From NCBI GenBank assembly GCA_015057505.1, contig SVEG01000020.1, positions 1 to 63,260 of the forward strand: 63,260 nucleotides of DNA. The letters run 5' to 3'. Shown here in pieces: positions 9,001 through 18,528 of the stretch; within the stretch, counting starts at the first letter, position 1, and each line of letters starts with the position of its first letter. The position numbers and the translations under genes were made by a program. The notes beneath the pieces are model-generated. The model was not told the origin of the DNA and did no database searches. It saw only the letters and a program-made list of their open reading frames with translations. The DNA comes from Lachnospiraceae bacterium. Lineage in GTDB: Bacteria; Bacillota; Clostridia; Lachnospirales; Lachnospiraceae.

Positions 9001-9920
9001 AGAAAGGTACGAAAGTTGGGGGTATATTCGTATTTGCTTTTTTATTGCTGCCATGCGTAATTGTTTTGATGCTTGGACCGGGAGATGCAAAAAAGACGCA
9101 TAGTTATAATAGAGAATATATTGTATACGTGGAGGATGAGGCAGTTGATTCCGAAAAATTTCTGATTTGGACACTTGCGGGGTACGTTGAACCGAAAAAT
9201 GAAATGGAAAGTCTTAAAGCAATGGCGGTTATTCTAAGGACAAACTTAAGAAACGCAATGGCAGGCAGAAATAAAATTTCTGCGGATGAACTGGGGGTTA
9301 CTTATTATGAGGAAGATGAGCTTGAACAAATATGGGGAGAGGGAGATTTTGTTGACAATTACAGAAGACTTGAAAAGGCTGTTGTTGATACGGAGAATGT
9401 GGTAATTCTTAATGAAAGCGGTAATTATATAAATGCACTTTTTCACAGAGTAAGTGCCGGGTATACCAGAGAGGGTGCATATTTGGGAGAAGAGTATTCA
9501 TATATGGAGCCGACAGAGAGTCTTAACGATGTTAATGCGCCTAATTATATGCAACTTGTTATATATAATGAAGAAACTGTAAAAAATCTTTTGGAGGAAG
9601 GATTGGGGAAAAGCTTTGATTTGGGTGTAAAACCGTTTGCACAGGAAATTGTTTTGCAGAATGAGGATGGTAATTATGTGGAAAAGGTAATTATTTGCGG
9701 ACAGGAATTTGGTGCAGACGAGGTGGCAGGTGCGCTTAATCTTCAATCACCGGCTTTTATGGCAGAGGAGTATGAGGGGAAAATCAGGTTTCTTGTGAGC
9801 GGAATAGGGCATGGCTTTGGTCTCAGTATTTATGGTTCAAATGTACTTGCCGGGGAGGGGTATGACTTTAAGAATATTCTTGAGTACTATTATACAAACA
9901 TTATAATAAAGTATGAATAA
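8997..9920 (+). CDS. spoIID: SpoIID/LytB-domain lytic transglycosylase
   Basis: 307 residues starting with GTG in the overlap with spoIIP. An N-terminal membrane anchor is followed by the SpoIID domain: ESLKAMAVILRTNLRNAM (family pattern LKAQAVAARTY), and the C-terminal GIGHGFGLSIYGSNVLAGEGYDF, matching the GHGxGxSQ-type motif with Leu-Ser-Ile in place of Met-Ser-Gln. SpoIID cleaves glycan strands from which SpoIIP has removed the peptides. The position after spoIIP and before a SpoIIQ-like gene gives an engulfment cluster. Confidence 0.92.
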   Translation: MKKGTKVGGIFVFAFLLLPCVIVLMLGPGDAKKTHSYNREYIVYVEDEAVDSEKFLIWTLAGYVEPKNEMESLKAMAVILRTNLRNAMAGRNKISADELGVTYYEEDELEQIWGEGDFVDNYRRLEKAVVDTENVVILNESGNYINALFHRVSAGYTREGAYLGEEYSYMEPTESLNDVNAPNYMQLVIYNEETVKNLLEEGLGKSFDLGVKPFAQEIVLQNEDGNYVEKVIICGQEFGADEVAGALNLQSPAFMAEEYEGKIRFLVSGIGHGFGLSIYGSNVLAGEGYDFKNILEYYYTNIIIKYE

Positions 9921-9960
9921 GCACATTTATTTCGGGCAAACTATTGCTGAGGTGATAAAT

Positions 9961-10737
9961 GTGAAAAATAATTCAAAAGTTCCTTTCTTTAAGGAAAAGA
10001 CATTTTTTTCCCTGACTCTTGTTACGGTTCTTGCACTTGCCGGTGTGATTACTGTGGCATCTCTTATAAACCGTCAGCAAAAAAATCCATTTGTTGACTT
10101 AAATGAAACAGAAAGTACTTCGGATGAAGGAAGTACAACTCCGGGTCAGGTAATAGAAGGAACAACTCCAAATGAAAATGATGGACAAGAAGATGAAAGT
10201 ACAGGTGATTCACAGGTAATCATTGATGCAGGACAAAGTACGGAAGAACCTACGGTTGTAATTGAGAATCCTACGACAGATTCGCAAGGGGTTGCAGTAG
10301 ATGTAAACCCGCTTACACTTATGTTTACGGAGGAGGATACTATCGGATGGCCTGTTGAGGGTAGTGTGATACTTGAGTTTTCAATGGACGGAAGTGTGTA
10401 TTTTCCGACACTCGATCAGTACAAGTATAATCCTTCCATGTTGATTCAGAGCGAAGTAAATACTCCTGTACTTGCAGGCGCTGACTGTATAATCAAAGAG
10501 ATTGGAACTAATGAAGAGATAGGTACTTATGTAGTTATGTCACTTGGTAGTGATTATGAACTGACCTACGGACAGTTAAAGTCGTTAGAAGTATCTGAAG
10601 GGGATAAGATAACGGCGGGAGATATTGTCGGTTATGTGGATGAACCGACAAAATACTATGTAGTTGAGGGATGTAATTTGTATGTGAAGCTGGTACAGGG
10701 AGATACTCCTGTGGATCCGCTTGATTACATTCGCTAA
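9961..10737 (+). CDS. spoIIQ: SpoIIQ-like M23/LytM-fold protein, catalytic residues missing
   Basis: 258 residues from GTG 9961, chosen because GAGGTGAT lies just upstream; a longer reading from 9913 overlaps spoIID. There is one transmembrane segment near residues 16-37, an acidic Thr/Glu/Ser-rich linker (about 40-115), then a C-terminal M23-like beta domain (IGWPVEGSVILEFSMDG... YTKLYVKL-type end). The HxxxD and HxH zinc ligands of active LytM enzymes are not present: the equivalent stretches read NPSMLIQSE and YELTYGQLK. This fits SpoIIQ, which in Bacilli is a non-catalytic LytM protein joining forespore and mother cell through SpoIIIAH. The context after spoIIP-spoIID supports it. Confidence 0.8.
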   Translation: MKNNSKVPFFKEKTFFSLTLVTVLALAGVITVASLINRQQKNPFVDLNETESTSDEGSTTPGQVIEGTTPNENDGQEDESTGDSQVIIDAGQSTEEPTVVIENPTTDSQGVAVDVNPLTLMFTEEDTIGWPVEGSVILEFSMDGSVYFPTLDQYKYNPSMLIQSEVNTPVLAGADCIIKEIGTNEEIGTYVVMSLGSDYELTYGQLKSLEVSEGDKITAGDIVGYVDEPTKYYVVEGCNLYVKLVQGDTPVDPLDYIR

Positions 10738-10742
10738 ATGTA

Positions 10743-10787
10743 AAGGATTCGTATTGCGACAATGTTGGAGAATACGGGTCCTTTTTT
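10743..10787 (+). terminator. Terminator of the gpr-spoIIP-spoIID-spoIIQ cluster
   Basis: AAGGATTCGTATT pairs imperfectly with AATACGGGTCCTT and is followed by TTTTTATT, six bases after the last stop. Confidence 0.85.
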
Positions 10788-10846
10788 ATTGCGTGATTTG
10801 TATTATGGTGCTATGATATATAATATAAAACATAAGGAGAATAATT

Positions 10847-11266
10847 ATGAAAAACGAAAATTGCGGTTATTGTATGAGAGGCGAATTGTTAGAGAAATTT
10901 GGTATTTTTATTTGTGAACTTGAGGTAAGCAGTTTAATTCTTTTTAAGGAGCAGAGTAAGCCGGGAAGATGTATAGTGGCATATAAGGATCATGTGAGTG
11001 AAATTGTTAATATCAGTGATGAAGAAAGAAATTTATTTTTTGCGGATGTTAATCGTGCGGCAAAGGCAATTCATGCAGCATTCCACCCGGATAAGCTTAA
11101 TTACGGTGCTTATGGTGACACGGGATGTCATTTACATTTTCATCTTGTACCGAAATACGAAGGTCAGGATGAGTGGGGCGGCGTGTTCCAAATGAACCCC
11201 GATAAGAAATATCTTACCGATGCCGAATACAGTGAGATGATCGAGAAGATTAAAGCTAATTTATAA
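10847..11266 (+). CDS. HIT-family (histidine triad) protein
   Basis: 139 residues. The C-terminal histidine triad reads HLHFHLVPKY, preceded by the DHVSEIVNISDEE region of HIT hydrolases. The N-terminus has two cysteines (CGYC) that may bind zinc as in the Hint branch. HIT proteins hydrolyse nucleoside phosphoramidates or dinucleoside polyphosphates. RBS AAGGAG precedes ATG 10847. It lies alone between two terminators, just upstream of the heat-shock operon but transcribed separately. Confidence 0.92.
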   Translation: MKNENCGYCMRGELLEKFGIFICELEVSSLILFKEQSKPGRCIVAYKDHVSEIVNISDEERNLFFADVNRAAKAIHAAFHPDKLNYGAYGDTGCHLHFHLVPKYEGQDEWGGVFQMNPDKKYLTDAEYSEMIEKIKANL

Positions 11267-11286
11267 TAGAATATGTAATTGCATAT

Positions 11287-11327
11287 ACAGTCATTGCAAA
11301 AGGAGTTTGCAGTGACTGTTTTGTTTT
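11287..11327 (+). terminator. Terminator of the HIT gene
   Basis: ACAGTCATTGCAAA pairs with TTTGCAGTGACTGT around AGGAG, followed by TTTGTTTTG; it insulates the heat-shock promoter downstream. Confidence 0.88.
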
Positions 11328-11388
11328 GTGGAGAATTCATGACAAAAAAGACGGGTTTTTTCAAAAAATAAAAAAAGTATAAAATGTG

Positions 11389-11418
11389 TTGACAAAGGAA
11401 AAACTAAGTGCTATCTTA
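11389..11418 (+). promoter_or_regulatory. Promoter of the hrcA operon
   Basis: TTGACA (11389-11394), an 18-base spacer and TATCTT (11413-11418) precede the CIRCE operator, so that repressor bound at CIRCE would sit over the transcription start. Confidence 0.8.
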
Positions 11419-11429
11419 AATATAGCAAT

Positions 11430-11456
11430 TAGCACTCCTGTTGATTGAGTGCTAAC
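11430..11456 (+). promoter_or_regulatory. CIRCE operator
   Basis: TTAGCACTC, nine bases, GAGTGCTAA: a perfect match to the consensus CIRCE inverted repeat bound by HrcA. It lies between the promoter at 11389 and the hrcA start, predicting HrcA/GroE-dependent heat-shock repression of the whole hrcA-grpE-dnaK unit. Confidence 0.97.
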
Positions 11457-11485
11457 AACGAGAAGGCATTGGGAAGGAGGTAGCT

Positions 11486-12517
11486 TTGTTGGAACTTGAT
11501 CAGAGAAAGCGCAAGATACTTGTAGCGATAATCAAGAATTACTTAGAGACAGGCGAACCGGTAGGTTCAAGAACAATATCTAAGTATACTGATTTGAACT
11601 TAAGCTCAGCAACCATAAGGAATGAGATGTCTGATTTGGAAGAGATGGGTTACATTCTTCAGCCACATACCTCGGCAGGAAGAATTCCGTCAGACAAGGG
11701 CTACCGTTTTTATGTTGATGCACTTCTTGAGGATAAGGAGAAGGAAGTATCGGATATGAAGGACTTCCTGATTCAGAGAGTTGACAGGGTGGAGCTTATG
11801 CTCCAACAGGTTGCGAAGCTTCTGGCAGCCAACACTAATTACGCAACTATGATTACTTCACCGAAGTATCATAAGAATAAGGTTAAATTTATTCAGCTTT
11901 CAAGAGTAGATAACCGTAAGCTTCTGATAGTTGTTGTGGTTGAAGGTAATATTGTTAAGAATACGATAGTTGACCTCGATGAGGATATTGATGACGAGAA
12001 TCTGCTTAAGCTTAACATGCTTTGTAACACCACACTTAACGGGTTGTCGCTTGATGAAATTAACCTCGGTGTTATTGCAAGACTTAAGGAGCAGGCAGGC
12101 GAGCATGGTGTTATAGTTGCAAATGTTCTGGATGCTGTGGCAGATGCGATTTCGATAGATGACGATTTGGAGATTTACACGAGTGGTGCAACTAACATTT
12201 TCAAGTATCCGGAGTTGTCGGACCAGCAGAAGGCCAGTGAGCTTATCTGCACACTTGAAGAGAAGGATGCACTTAACGAGCTTGTGACGGATTTCCTTGA
12301 GAAGGAAGACAATAAGGGGATTCAGGTATACATCGGAAGTGAGATGCCTGTGCAGACCATGAAGGATTGCAGTGTTGTTACGGCAACCTACGAATTGGAG
12401 GAAGGTGTCCAGGGAACAATCGGTATTATCGGTCCCAAGCGTATGGATTACGAGAAGGTTATGGATACGCTTAAGACACTTATGGCACAGTTAGATAATA
12501 TTTTTAAAAAGACTTGA
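11486..12517 (+). CDS. hrcA: Heat-inducible transcription repressor HrcA
   Basis: 343 residues. It has an N-terminal winged helix (LDQRKRKILVAIIKNYLETGEPVGSRTISKY, then SSATIRNEMSDLEEMGYILQPHTSAGRIPSDKGYRFYVD), which is the CIRCE-binding domain, then a GAF-like dimer domain. AAGGAGG lies at 11474-11480; the start is a TTG at 11486 or the next codon TTG at 11489, which has better RBS spacing. First gene of the operon and presumably autoregulated through CIRCE. Confidence 0.97.
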   Translation: MLELDQRKRKILVAIIKNYLETGEPVGSRTISKYTDLNLSSATIRNEMSDLEEMGYILQPHTSAGRIPSDKGYRFYVDALLEDKEKEVSDMKDFLIQRVDRVELMLQQVAKLLAANTNYATMITSPKYHKNKVKFIQLSRVDNRKLLIVVVVEGNIVKNTIVDLDEDIDDENLLKLNMLCNTTLNGLSLDEINLGVIARLKEQAGEHGVIVANVLDAVADAISIDDDLEIYTSGATNIFKYPELSDQQKASELICTLEEKDALNELVTDFLEKEDNKGIQVYIGSEMPVQTMKDCSVVTATYELEEGVQGTIGIIGPKRMDYEKVMDTLKTLMAQLDNIFKKT

Positions 12518-12539
12518 TATGAAAGGCGGCGAATTATAG

Positions 12540-13178
12540 GTGGCAGAAAAGAAAGCCAAGGCTTCAAAAAATAATGTTGATAAAGAACAGGAAGTAAAAG
12601 AAGCAAAAGTTGATGTGGAAGATACTGAGGCTGAGCAGGCAGAAGCTTGTGAGAATGCAGAAGAAACCACAGAGGAAGTAACAGAAGAAAATGCACCCGA
12701 GAAGGAAGGCGTTTTTGGCAAGCTTAAGAAAGACAAGAAGGATAAGAAAGACGAGCAGATAGCAGAGCTTAACGACAGAGTAATGCGAACAATGGCAGAG
12801 TTTGAGAACTTCCGCAAGCGTACCGATAAGGAAAAGGCGGATATGTTCGAGAACGGCGCAAGAAGCGTTATCGAGAAGCTTTTGCCGGTAGTGGACAGTT
12901 TTGAAAGAGGCTTGTCGATTTTATCAGAAGAGGAGAAAGCAACTCCGATAGCTGCAGGAATGGATAAGATTCATAAGCAGTTTTTAAAGGCACTCGAGGA
13001 TATGGGCGTAACACCCATCGAGGCGGTTGGTAAGGAATTTGATCCGAATTTTCACAATGCCGTAATGCACGGTGATGATGATAAATTCGGTGAGAATATA
13101 GTTTCAGAGGAGTTTCAGAAAGGATACCTCTATAAGGAAAAAGTAGTACGTTACAGTATGGTAAAAGTAGAAAACTAA
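12540..13178 (+). CDS. grpE: Nucleotide exchange factor GrpE
   Basis: 212 residues from a GTG start. A long acidic, low-complexity N-terminal tail (about residues 1-75, rich in Glu and Lys) leads into the coiled coil and then the conserved core: MRTMAEFENFRKRTDKEK, NGARSVIEKLLPVVDSFERGL, and the C-terminal beta domain GKEFDPNFHNAVMHGDD. GrpE releases ADP from DnaK. It lies 22 bases after hrcA in the CIRCE-controlled operon. Confidence 0.97.
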   Translation: MAEKKAKASKNNVDKEQEVKEAKVDVEDTEAEQAEACENAEETTEEVTEENAPEKEGVFGKLKKDKKDKKDEQIAELNDRVMRTMAEFENFRKRTDKEKADMFENGARSVIEKLLPVVDSFERGLSILSEEEKATPIAAGMDKIHKQFLKALEDMGVTPIEAVGKEFDPNFHNAVMHGDDDKFGENIVSEEFQKGYLYKEKVVRYSMVKVEN

Positions 13179-13188
13179 TTATATTTAG

Positions 13189-15069
<1,881 letters not shown>

Positions 15070-15086
15070 TGAAACAATGAGCCAAG

Positions 15087-15122
15087 TATCAGCAAGAGTA
15101 TGCTCGCATACTCTTGCTGATA
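15087..15122 (+). repeat. Perfect stem-loop in the dnaK-dnaJ gap
   Basis: A 16-bp perfect stem (TATCAGCAAGAGTATG, loop CTCG, and its complement), extendable by CCAA/TTTGG. No U-tract follows, so it looks like a processing or stability element between dnaK and dnaJ rather than a full terminator. Confidence 0.75.
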
Positions 15123-15184
15123 TTTGGCGAATGTAGATAATGAGTAGCGTAGCATGATAATGCGGAGCTACGAATTATCCGGAT

Positions 15185-15282
15185 GCGGGAGCTTCGAAGA
15201 AGCGAAGCAGCCGGTTTCACATATGTTAGTGTGGAATTGTTAGGCGTGAGAGCTTCGCAGAAGCGGAACGACCGATTTCACA
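15185..15282 (+). repeat. Two degenerate direct repeats upstream of dnaJ
   Basis: Units at 15185-15221 and 15244-15282 share the pattern GAGCTTCG, AGAAGCG(G)A, then GACCGATTTCACA or CAGCCGGTTTCACA. The first unit can fold GCTTCG/CGAAGC. They fill the leader between the dnaK hairpin and dnaJ; function unknown. Confidence 0.6.
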
Positions 15283-15306
15283 ATCTTACAATATATTGGA
15301 GCAGAT

Positions 15307-16467
15307 ATGGCAAATAAGAGAGATTATTACGAGGTACTCGGTGTGGGCAAGGACGCTGACGATGCAGCCTTGAAAAAAGCATACCGAGTATTGGCAAAAA
15401 AATATCATCCCGATACTAATCCGGGAGATTCTGAAGCAGAAGCAAAATTTAAAGAGGCTTCTGAGGCATATGCCGTGCTTAGTGACCCTGAGAAGAGACG
15501 CCAGTATGACCAGTTCGGTCATGCGGCATTTGAAGGCGGCGGAGCAGGTGGTGGTGCCGGCGGCTTCGGTGGTTTTGATTTTAATATGAACGATATGGGC
15601 GACATTTTCGGCGATTTATTCGGCGATTTGTTCGGTGGCGGAAGCAGAACCAGACGTCAAAGTAACGGGCCGATGAGAGGTGCCAATGTTCGTGCTGCAG
15701 TCCGTATTACATTTGAAGAAGCTGTATTTGGTGTAGAGAAAGAGCTTGAGCTCACTCTTAAGGATACATGTACCAAGTGTAACGGTTCAGGTGCCAAACC
15801 CGGAACAAGCAAGCAGACTTGTACGAAATGTAACGGTAAAGGACAGGTGGTTTATACCCAGCAGTCGCTTTTCGGGATGGTACGTAATGTTCAGACATGT
15901 TCCGAATGTGGTGGTACAGGTAGTGTAGTTAAGGAGAAGTGTCCTGATTGTTACGGCACAGGATATATTTCGTCCAAGAAAAAAATTCAGGTTTCTATTC
16001 CTGCAGGTATAGATAACGGACAGAGTATCAGAATTAGGGAAAAGGGCGAACCGGGTACAAATGGCGGTGAACGTGGAGATCTTCTTGTGGAGGTTAATGT
16101 TTCAAGACATCCCACCTTCCAGAGGCAGGATACTAACATTTATTCAACAATGCCGATATCCTTTGTGGATGCGGCACTCGGCGGAGAGATTAGAATCAAG
16201 ACAGTTGACGGCGAGGTTGCATTCGATGTTAAGCCCGGAACCCAGACAGATACCAAGGTTCGCTTAAAAGGTAAGGGTGTTCCGTCACTCCGTAACAAGT
16301 CTGTACGAGGCGACCACTATGTTACACTCATTGTTCAAGTGCCGGAGAAGCTTAATGAAGAGCAGAAGGAAGCTTTAAGAAGCTTTGATGATGCTATGAA
16401 GGGTATCAGTCGTGACAACGGTGGCGAAAAGAAGAAAAAAGGCATGTTCGGTAAGAACGGTAAATAA
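15307..16467 (+). CDS. dnaJ: Chaperone DnaJ (Hsp40)
   Basis: 386 residues. The J-domain ([21 protein letters not shown], with HPD in KKYHPDTN), a Gly/Phe-rich linker (residues about 76-115), and four CxxCxGxG zinc motifs ([32 protein letters not shown]) are followed by the C-terminal substrate-binding domains. It stimulates DnaK ATPase. The unusually long 237-base gap after dnaK contains structured repeats and may separate its expression from dnaK. Only a modest purine-rich RBS (TTGGAG) precedes ATG 15307. Confidence 0.98.
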   Translation: MANKRDYYEVLGVGKDADDAALKKAYRVLAKKYHPDTNPGDSEAEAKFKEASEAYAVLSDPEKRRQYDQFGHAAFEGGGAGGGAGGFGGFDFNMNDMGDIFGDLFGDLFGGGSRTRRQSNGPMRGANVRAAVRITFEEAVFGVEKELELTLKDTCTKCNGSGAKPGTSKQTCTKCNGKGQVVYTQQSLFGMVRNVQTCSECGGTGSVVKEKCPDCYGTGYISSKKKIQVSIPAGIDNGQSIRIREKGEPGTNGGERGDLLVEVNVSRHPTFQRQDTNIYSTMPISFVDAALGGEIRIKTVDGEVAFDVKPGTQTDTKVRLKGKGVPSLRNKSVRGDHYVTLIVQVPEKLNEEQKEALRSFDDAMKGISRDNGGEKKKKGMFGKNGK

Positions 16468-16481
16468 AATGTAAAGAATAG

Positions 16482-16533
16482 AATGTCATGAGATACGACA
16501 GTTAGGGTTGTATTTCATGACATTTTTGTTTTG
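16482..16533 (+). terminator. Terminator of the dnaK operon
   Basis: AATGTCATGA-GATAC-GAC pairs with GTTGTAT-TTCATGACATT and is followed by TTTTGTTTTG. Confidence 0.85.
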
Positions 16534-16670
16534 TCAGAGGTTATGTTTTTTTTAGAAGGTTGTTTATATTAATGCTTTTCAATTAAGGTGGTTTTGTGGT
16601 AAACTATTATAAAATGGGAAATATGTCCGTTTGATTATGTGTAAGCTTCGTAAGATGGGAGGTTCGTAGT

Positions 16671-17357
16671 ATGATATATTTGATAGAGGACGACAATAAT
16701 ATACGCGAACTTGTGGTATATACACTTAATAATACAGGTATAGACACTGTCGGTTTTGAAAGACCGTCATTATTCTGGCAGGCGATGGAGCAGGCAAAAC
16801 CTGATTTGATTCTTCTCGATATCATGCTTCCTGAGGAGGACGGACTACAGATACTTAAGAAGCTTCGTGCTTCCGATTCTAACAGGAATATCCCGATTAT
16901 GATGCTGACAGCTAAAGGCAGTGAGTACGATAAGGTAATAGGTCTAGATATGGGCGCGGATGATTATATGCCCAAGCCGTTTGGGATGATGGAGCTTATT
17001 GCAAGGATAAAGGCACTTCTTAGAAGAACGGAGAAAAAGCCTGCATCCGCCACTTCAAGAAAAGACTACAGAATTGGTGAATTGTATGTCTGCCCCGCGA
17101 GCCATACAGTTAAGGTGGGAAATGAGGATATTGTACTAACGCTTAAAGAGTTTGATATGTTATGCCTGCTTCTTGAGAATAGAGGTATAGTTATGAGCAG
17201 GGATCAGATTCTTACCAAAGTTTGGGGATATTCTTTTGATGGAGAGAGCAGGACTGTCGATGTGCATATAAGGACACTCAGACAAAAGCTTTTGCAGGCG
17301 GGAGATTTGATAGAGACAATCCGCGGTGTGGGCTATAAGATTGGAGAACGCATATGA
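16671..17357 (+). CDS. OmpR/PhoB-family response regulator
   Basis: 228 residues: an N-terminal receiver (acidic pair D7/D8, phospho-acceptor D50 in LILLDIMLPEEDG, Lys in DDYMPKPFG) and a C-terminal winged helix ending SRTVDVHIRTLRQKL and IRGVGYKIG. RBS GGGAGG precedes ATG 16671. It overlaps the sensor kinase gene by four bases. The combination with a PhoR-like kinase, and with a phosphate transporter preceded by Pho-box-like repeats, suggests it is the PhoB/PhoP of this organism; the specific assignment is inference. Confidence 0.93.
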   Translation: MIYLIEDDNNIRELVVYTLNNTGIDTVGFERPSLFWQAMEQAKPDLILLDIMLPEEDGLQILKKLRASDSNRNIPIMMLTAKGSEYDKVIGLDMGADDYMPKPFGMMELIARIKALLRRTEKKPASATSRKDYRIGELYVCPASHTVKVGNEDIVLTLKEFDMLCLLLENRGIVMSRDQILTKVWGYSFDGESRTVDVHIRTLRQKLLQAGDLIETIRGVGYKIGERI

Positions 17358-18397
17358 GAAGAAAGATTTTTTCGGCAATCTTTTTTTCTGCGGCGATAGT
17401 ATGGGCGCTTGCAACTCTCGTGGTAATTGCACTTTCCGGAGATCTTAAGCTTACAAAAGAAGCAATGTATACAATCATTACGGCAAGCATTGTAGGTATC
17501 CTACTTGTTGCAATAATTGCTGTTATAGCTTCCAAATGGATTGCTGACAGCATATCTAAGGAGCTTGGCAGGATAGATTGGGACAAACCTGAGGATAGTG
17601 ATGTTAATGCAGAGTTCTCGCCGCTTATTGAACAGATATCGAAGAAAAATGAGCAGATAGCAAGTCAGATGAGCGAGCTTAAGAAAGAGCATGAGAACAG
17701 GGACAGAATGAGGCGTGAATTTACGGCGAATGTTTCGCATGAACTTAAGACACCACTTACTTCCATTTCGGGGTTTGCAGAGATTATTAGGGACGGTCTT
17801 GTAAAAAGAGAAGAGGACCTAAACAGGTTTGCCGGCAATATTTATGATGAGGCACAACGTCTTATTACGCTTGTTGGGGATATCATTAAGCTTTCGCAGC
17901 TTGATGAGGAAGCCTTGCCGGTTAAATGGGAAGACGTTGATTTGTATGAAACCTGTAGTGCGGTTTTGGAGCATCTTCGTCCCGTTGCCAACAGCAGGGG
18001 AATAGAGCTTGAGCTTTGGGGCGAGAGCACAATTATTTACGGAGTAGAGCAGATAATTGACGAGATTATTTTTAATCTTTGCGATAACGCCGTAAAATAT
18101 AATAAAGAAAACGGATTTGTAAAAGTAACCATAGATAAATTCGAGGATAGGGTCGAGGTTGCCGTAAGGGATAACGGAATAGGTATTTCGCTTGAAGAAC
18201 AGGAGCGGGTTTTTGAGCGGTTCTATAGGGTTAACAAAAGCCATTCCAAGGAAATCGGCGGTACGGGACTTGGACTTTCTATAGTAAAGCACGGAGTTTC
18301 GTTCCTGAATGCAGAGTACCATATAGAAAGTGCACTCGGTGAAGGAACCAGAATCAGAATTGTTTTTAAAAATAAATCATGTAAAAATTCCCGATAA
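17354..18397 (+). CDS. PhoR-like sensor histidine kinase
   Basis: 347 residues. Two transmembrane segments at about residues 5-24 and 35-57 leave only a very short outside loop, so it senses within the membrane or through partners. The DHp helix carries the phospho-acceptor His129 in FTANVSHELKTPLTSISGF; the ATPase domain has FNLCDNAVKYN (N box), VRDNGIGI (G1) and GGTGLGLSIVKHG (G2). It lacks the PAS domain seen in many PhoR proteins. Translationally coupled to the response regulator. Confidence 0.93.
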   Translation: MRRKIFSAIFFSAAIVWALATLVVIALSGDLKLTKEAMYTIITASIVGILLVAIIAVIASKWIADSISKELGRIDWDKPEDSDVNAEFSPLIEQISKKNEQIASQMSELKKEHENRDRMRREFTANVSHELKTPLTSISGFAEIIRDGLVKREEDLNRFAGNIYDEAQRLITLVGDIIKLSQLDEEALPVKWEDVDLYETCSAVLEHLRPVANSRGIELELWGESTIIYGVEQIIDEIIFNLCDNAVKYNKENGFVKVTIDKFEDRVEVAVRDNGIGISLEEQERVFERFYRVNKSHSKEIGGTGLGLSIVKHGVSFLNAEYHIESALGEGTRIRIVFKNKSCKNSR

Positions 18398-18406
18398 AGT
18401 CAGGAT

Positions 18407-18445
18407 TTTACATAGATTTAACATAAATATAAAATTCTCTTAACA
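18407..18445 (+). promoter_or_regulatory. Pho-box-like phased direct repeats upstream of the Na/Pi cotransporter
   Basis: TTTACA at 18407, TTAACA at 18418 and TTAACA at 18440 start at exact multiples of 11 bp, with a degenerate ATAAAA at the remaining phase (18429). This matches the Firmicute PhoP box layout (TT[A/C/T]ACA repeats with about 5-bp gaps). The block lies after the kinase gene and before the transporter, so it probably drives phosphate-dependent expression of the latter. Confidence 0.7.
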
Positions 18446-18528
18446 AAATAATGATAAACTTAAATTTAGACACTTTATATTTGTACTATTTTTATAAATA
18501 ATGAACAACTGATAAGATGGAGGACATT

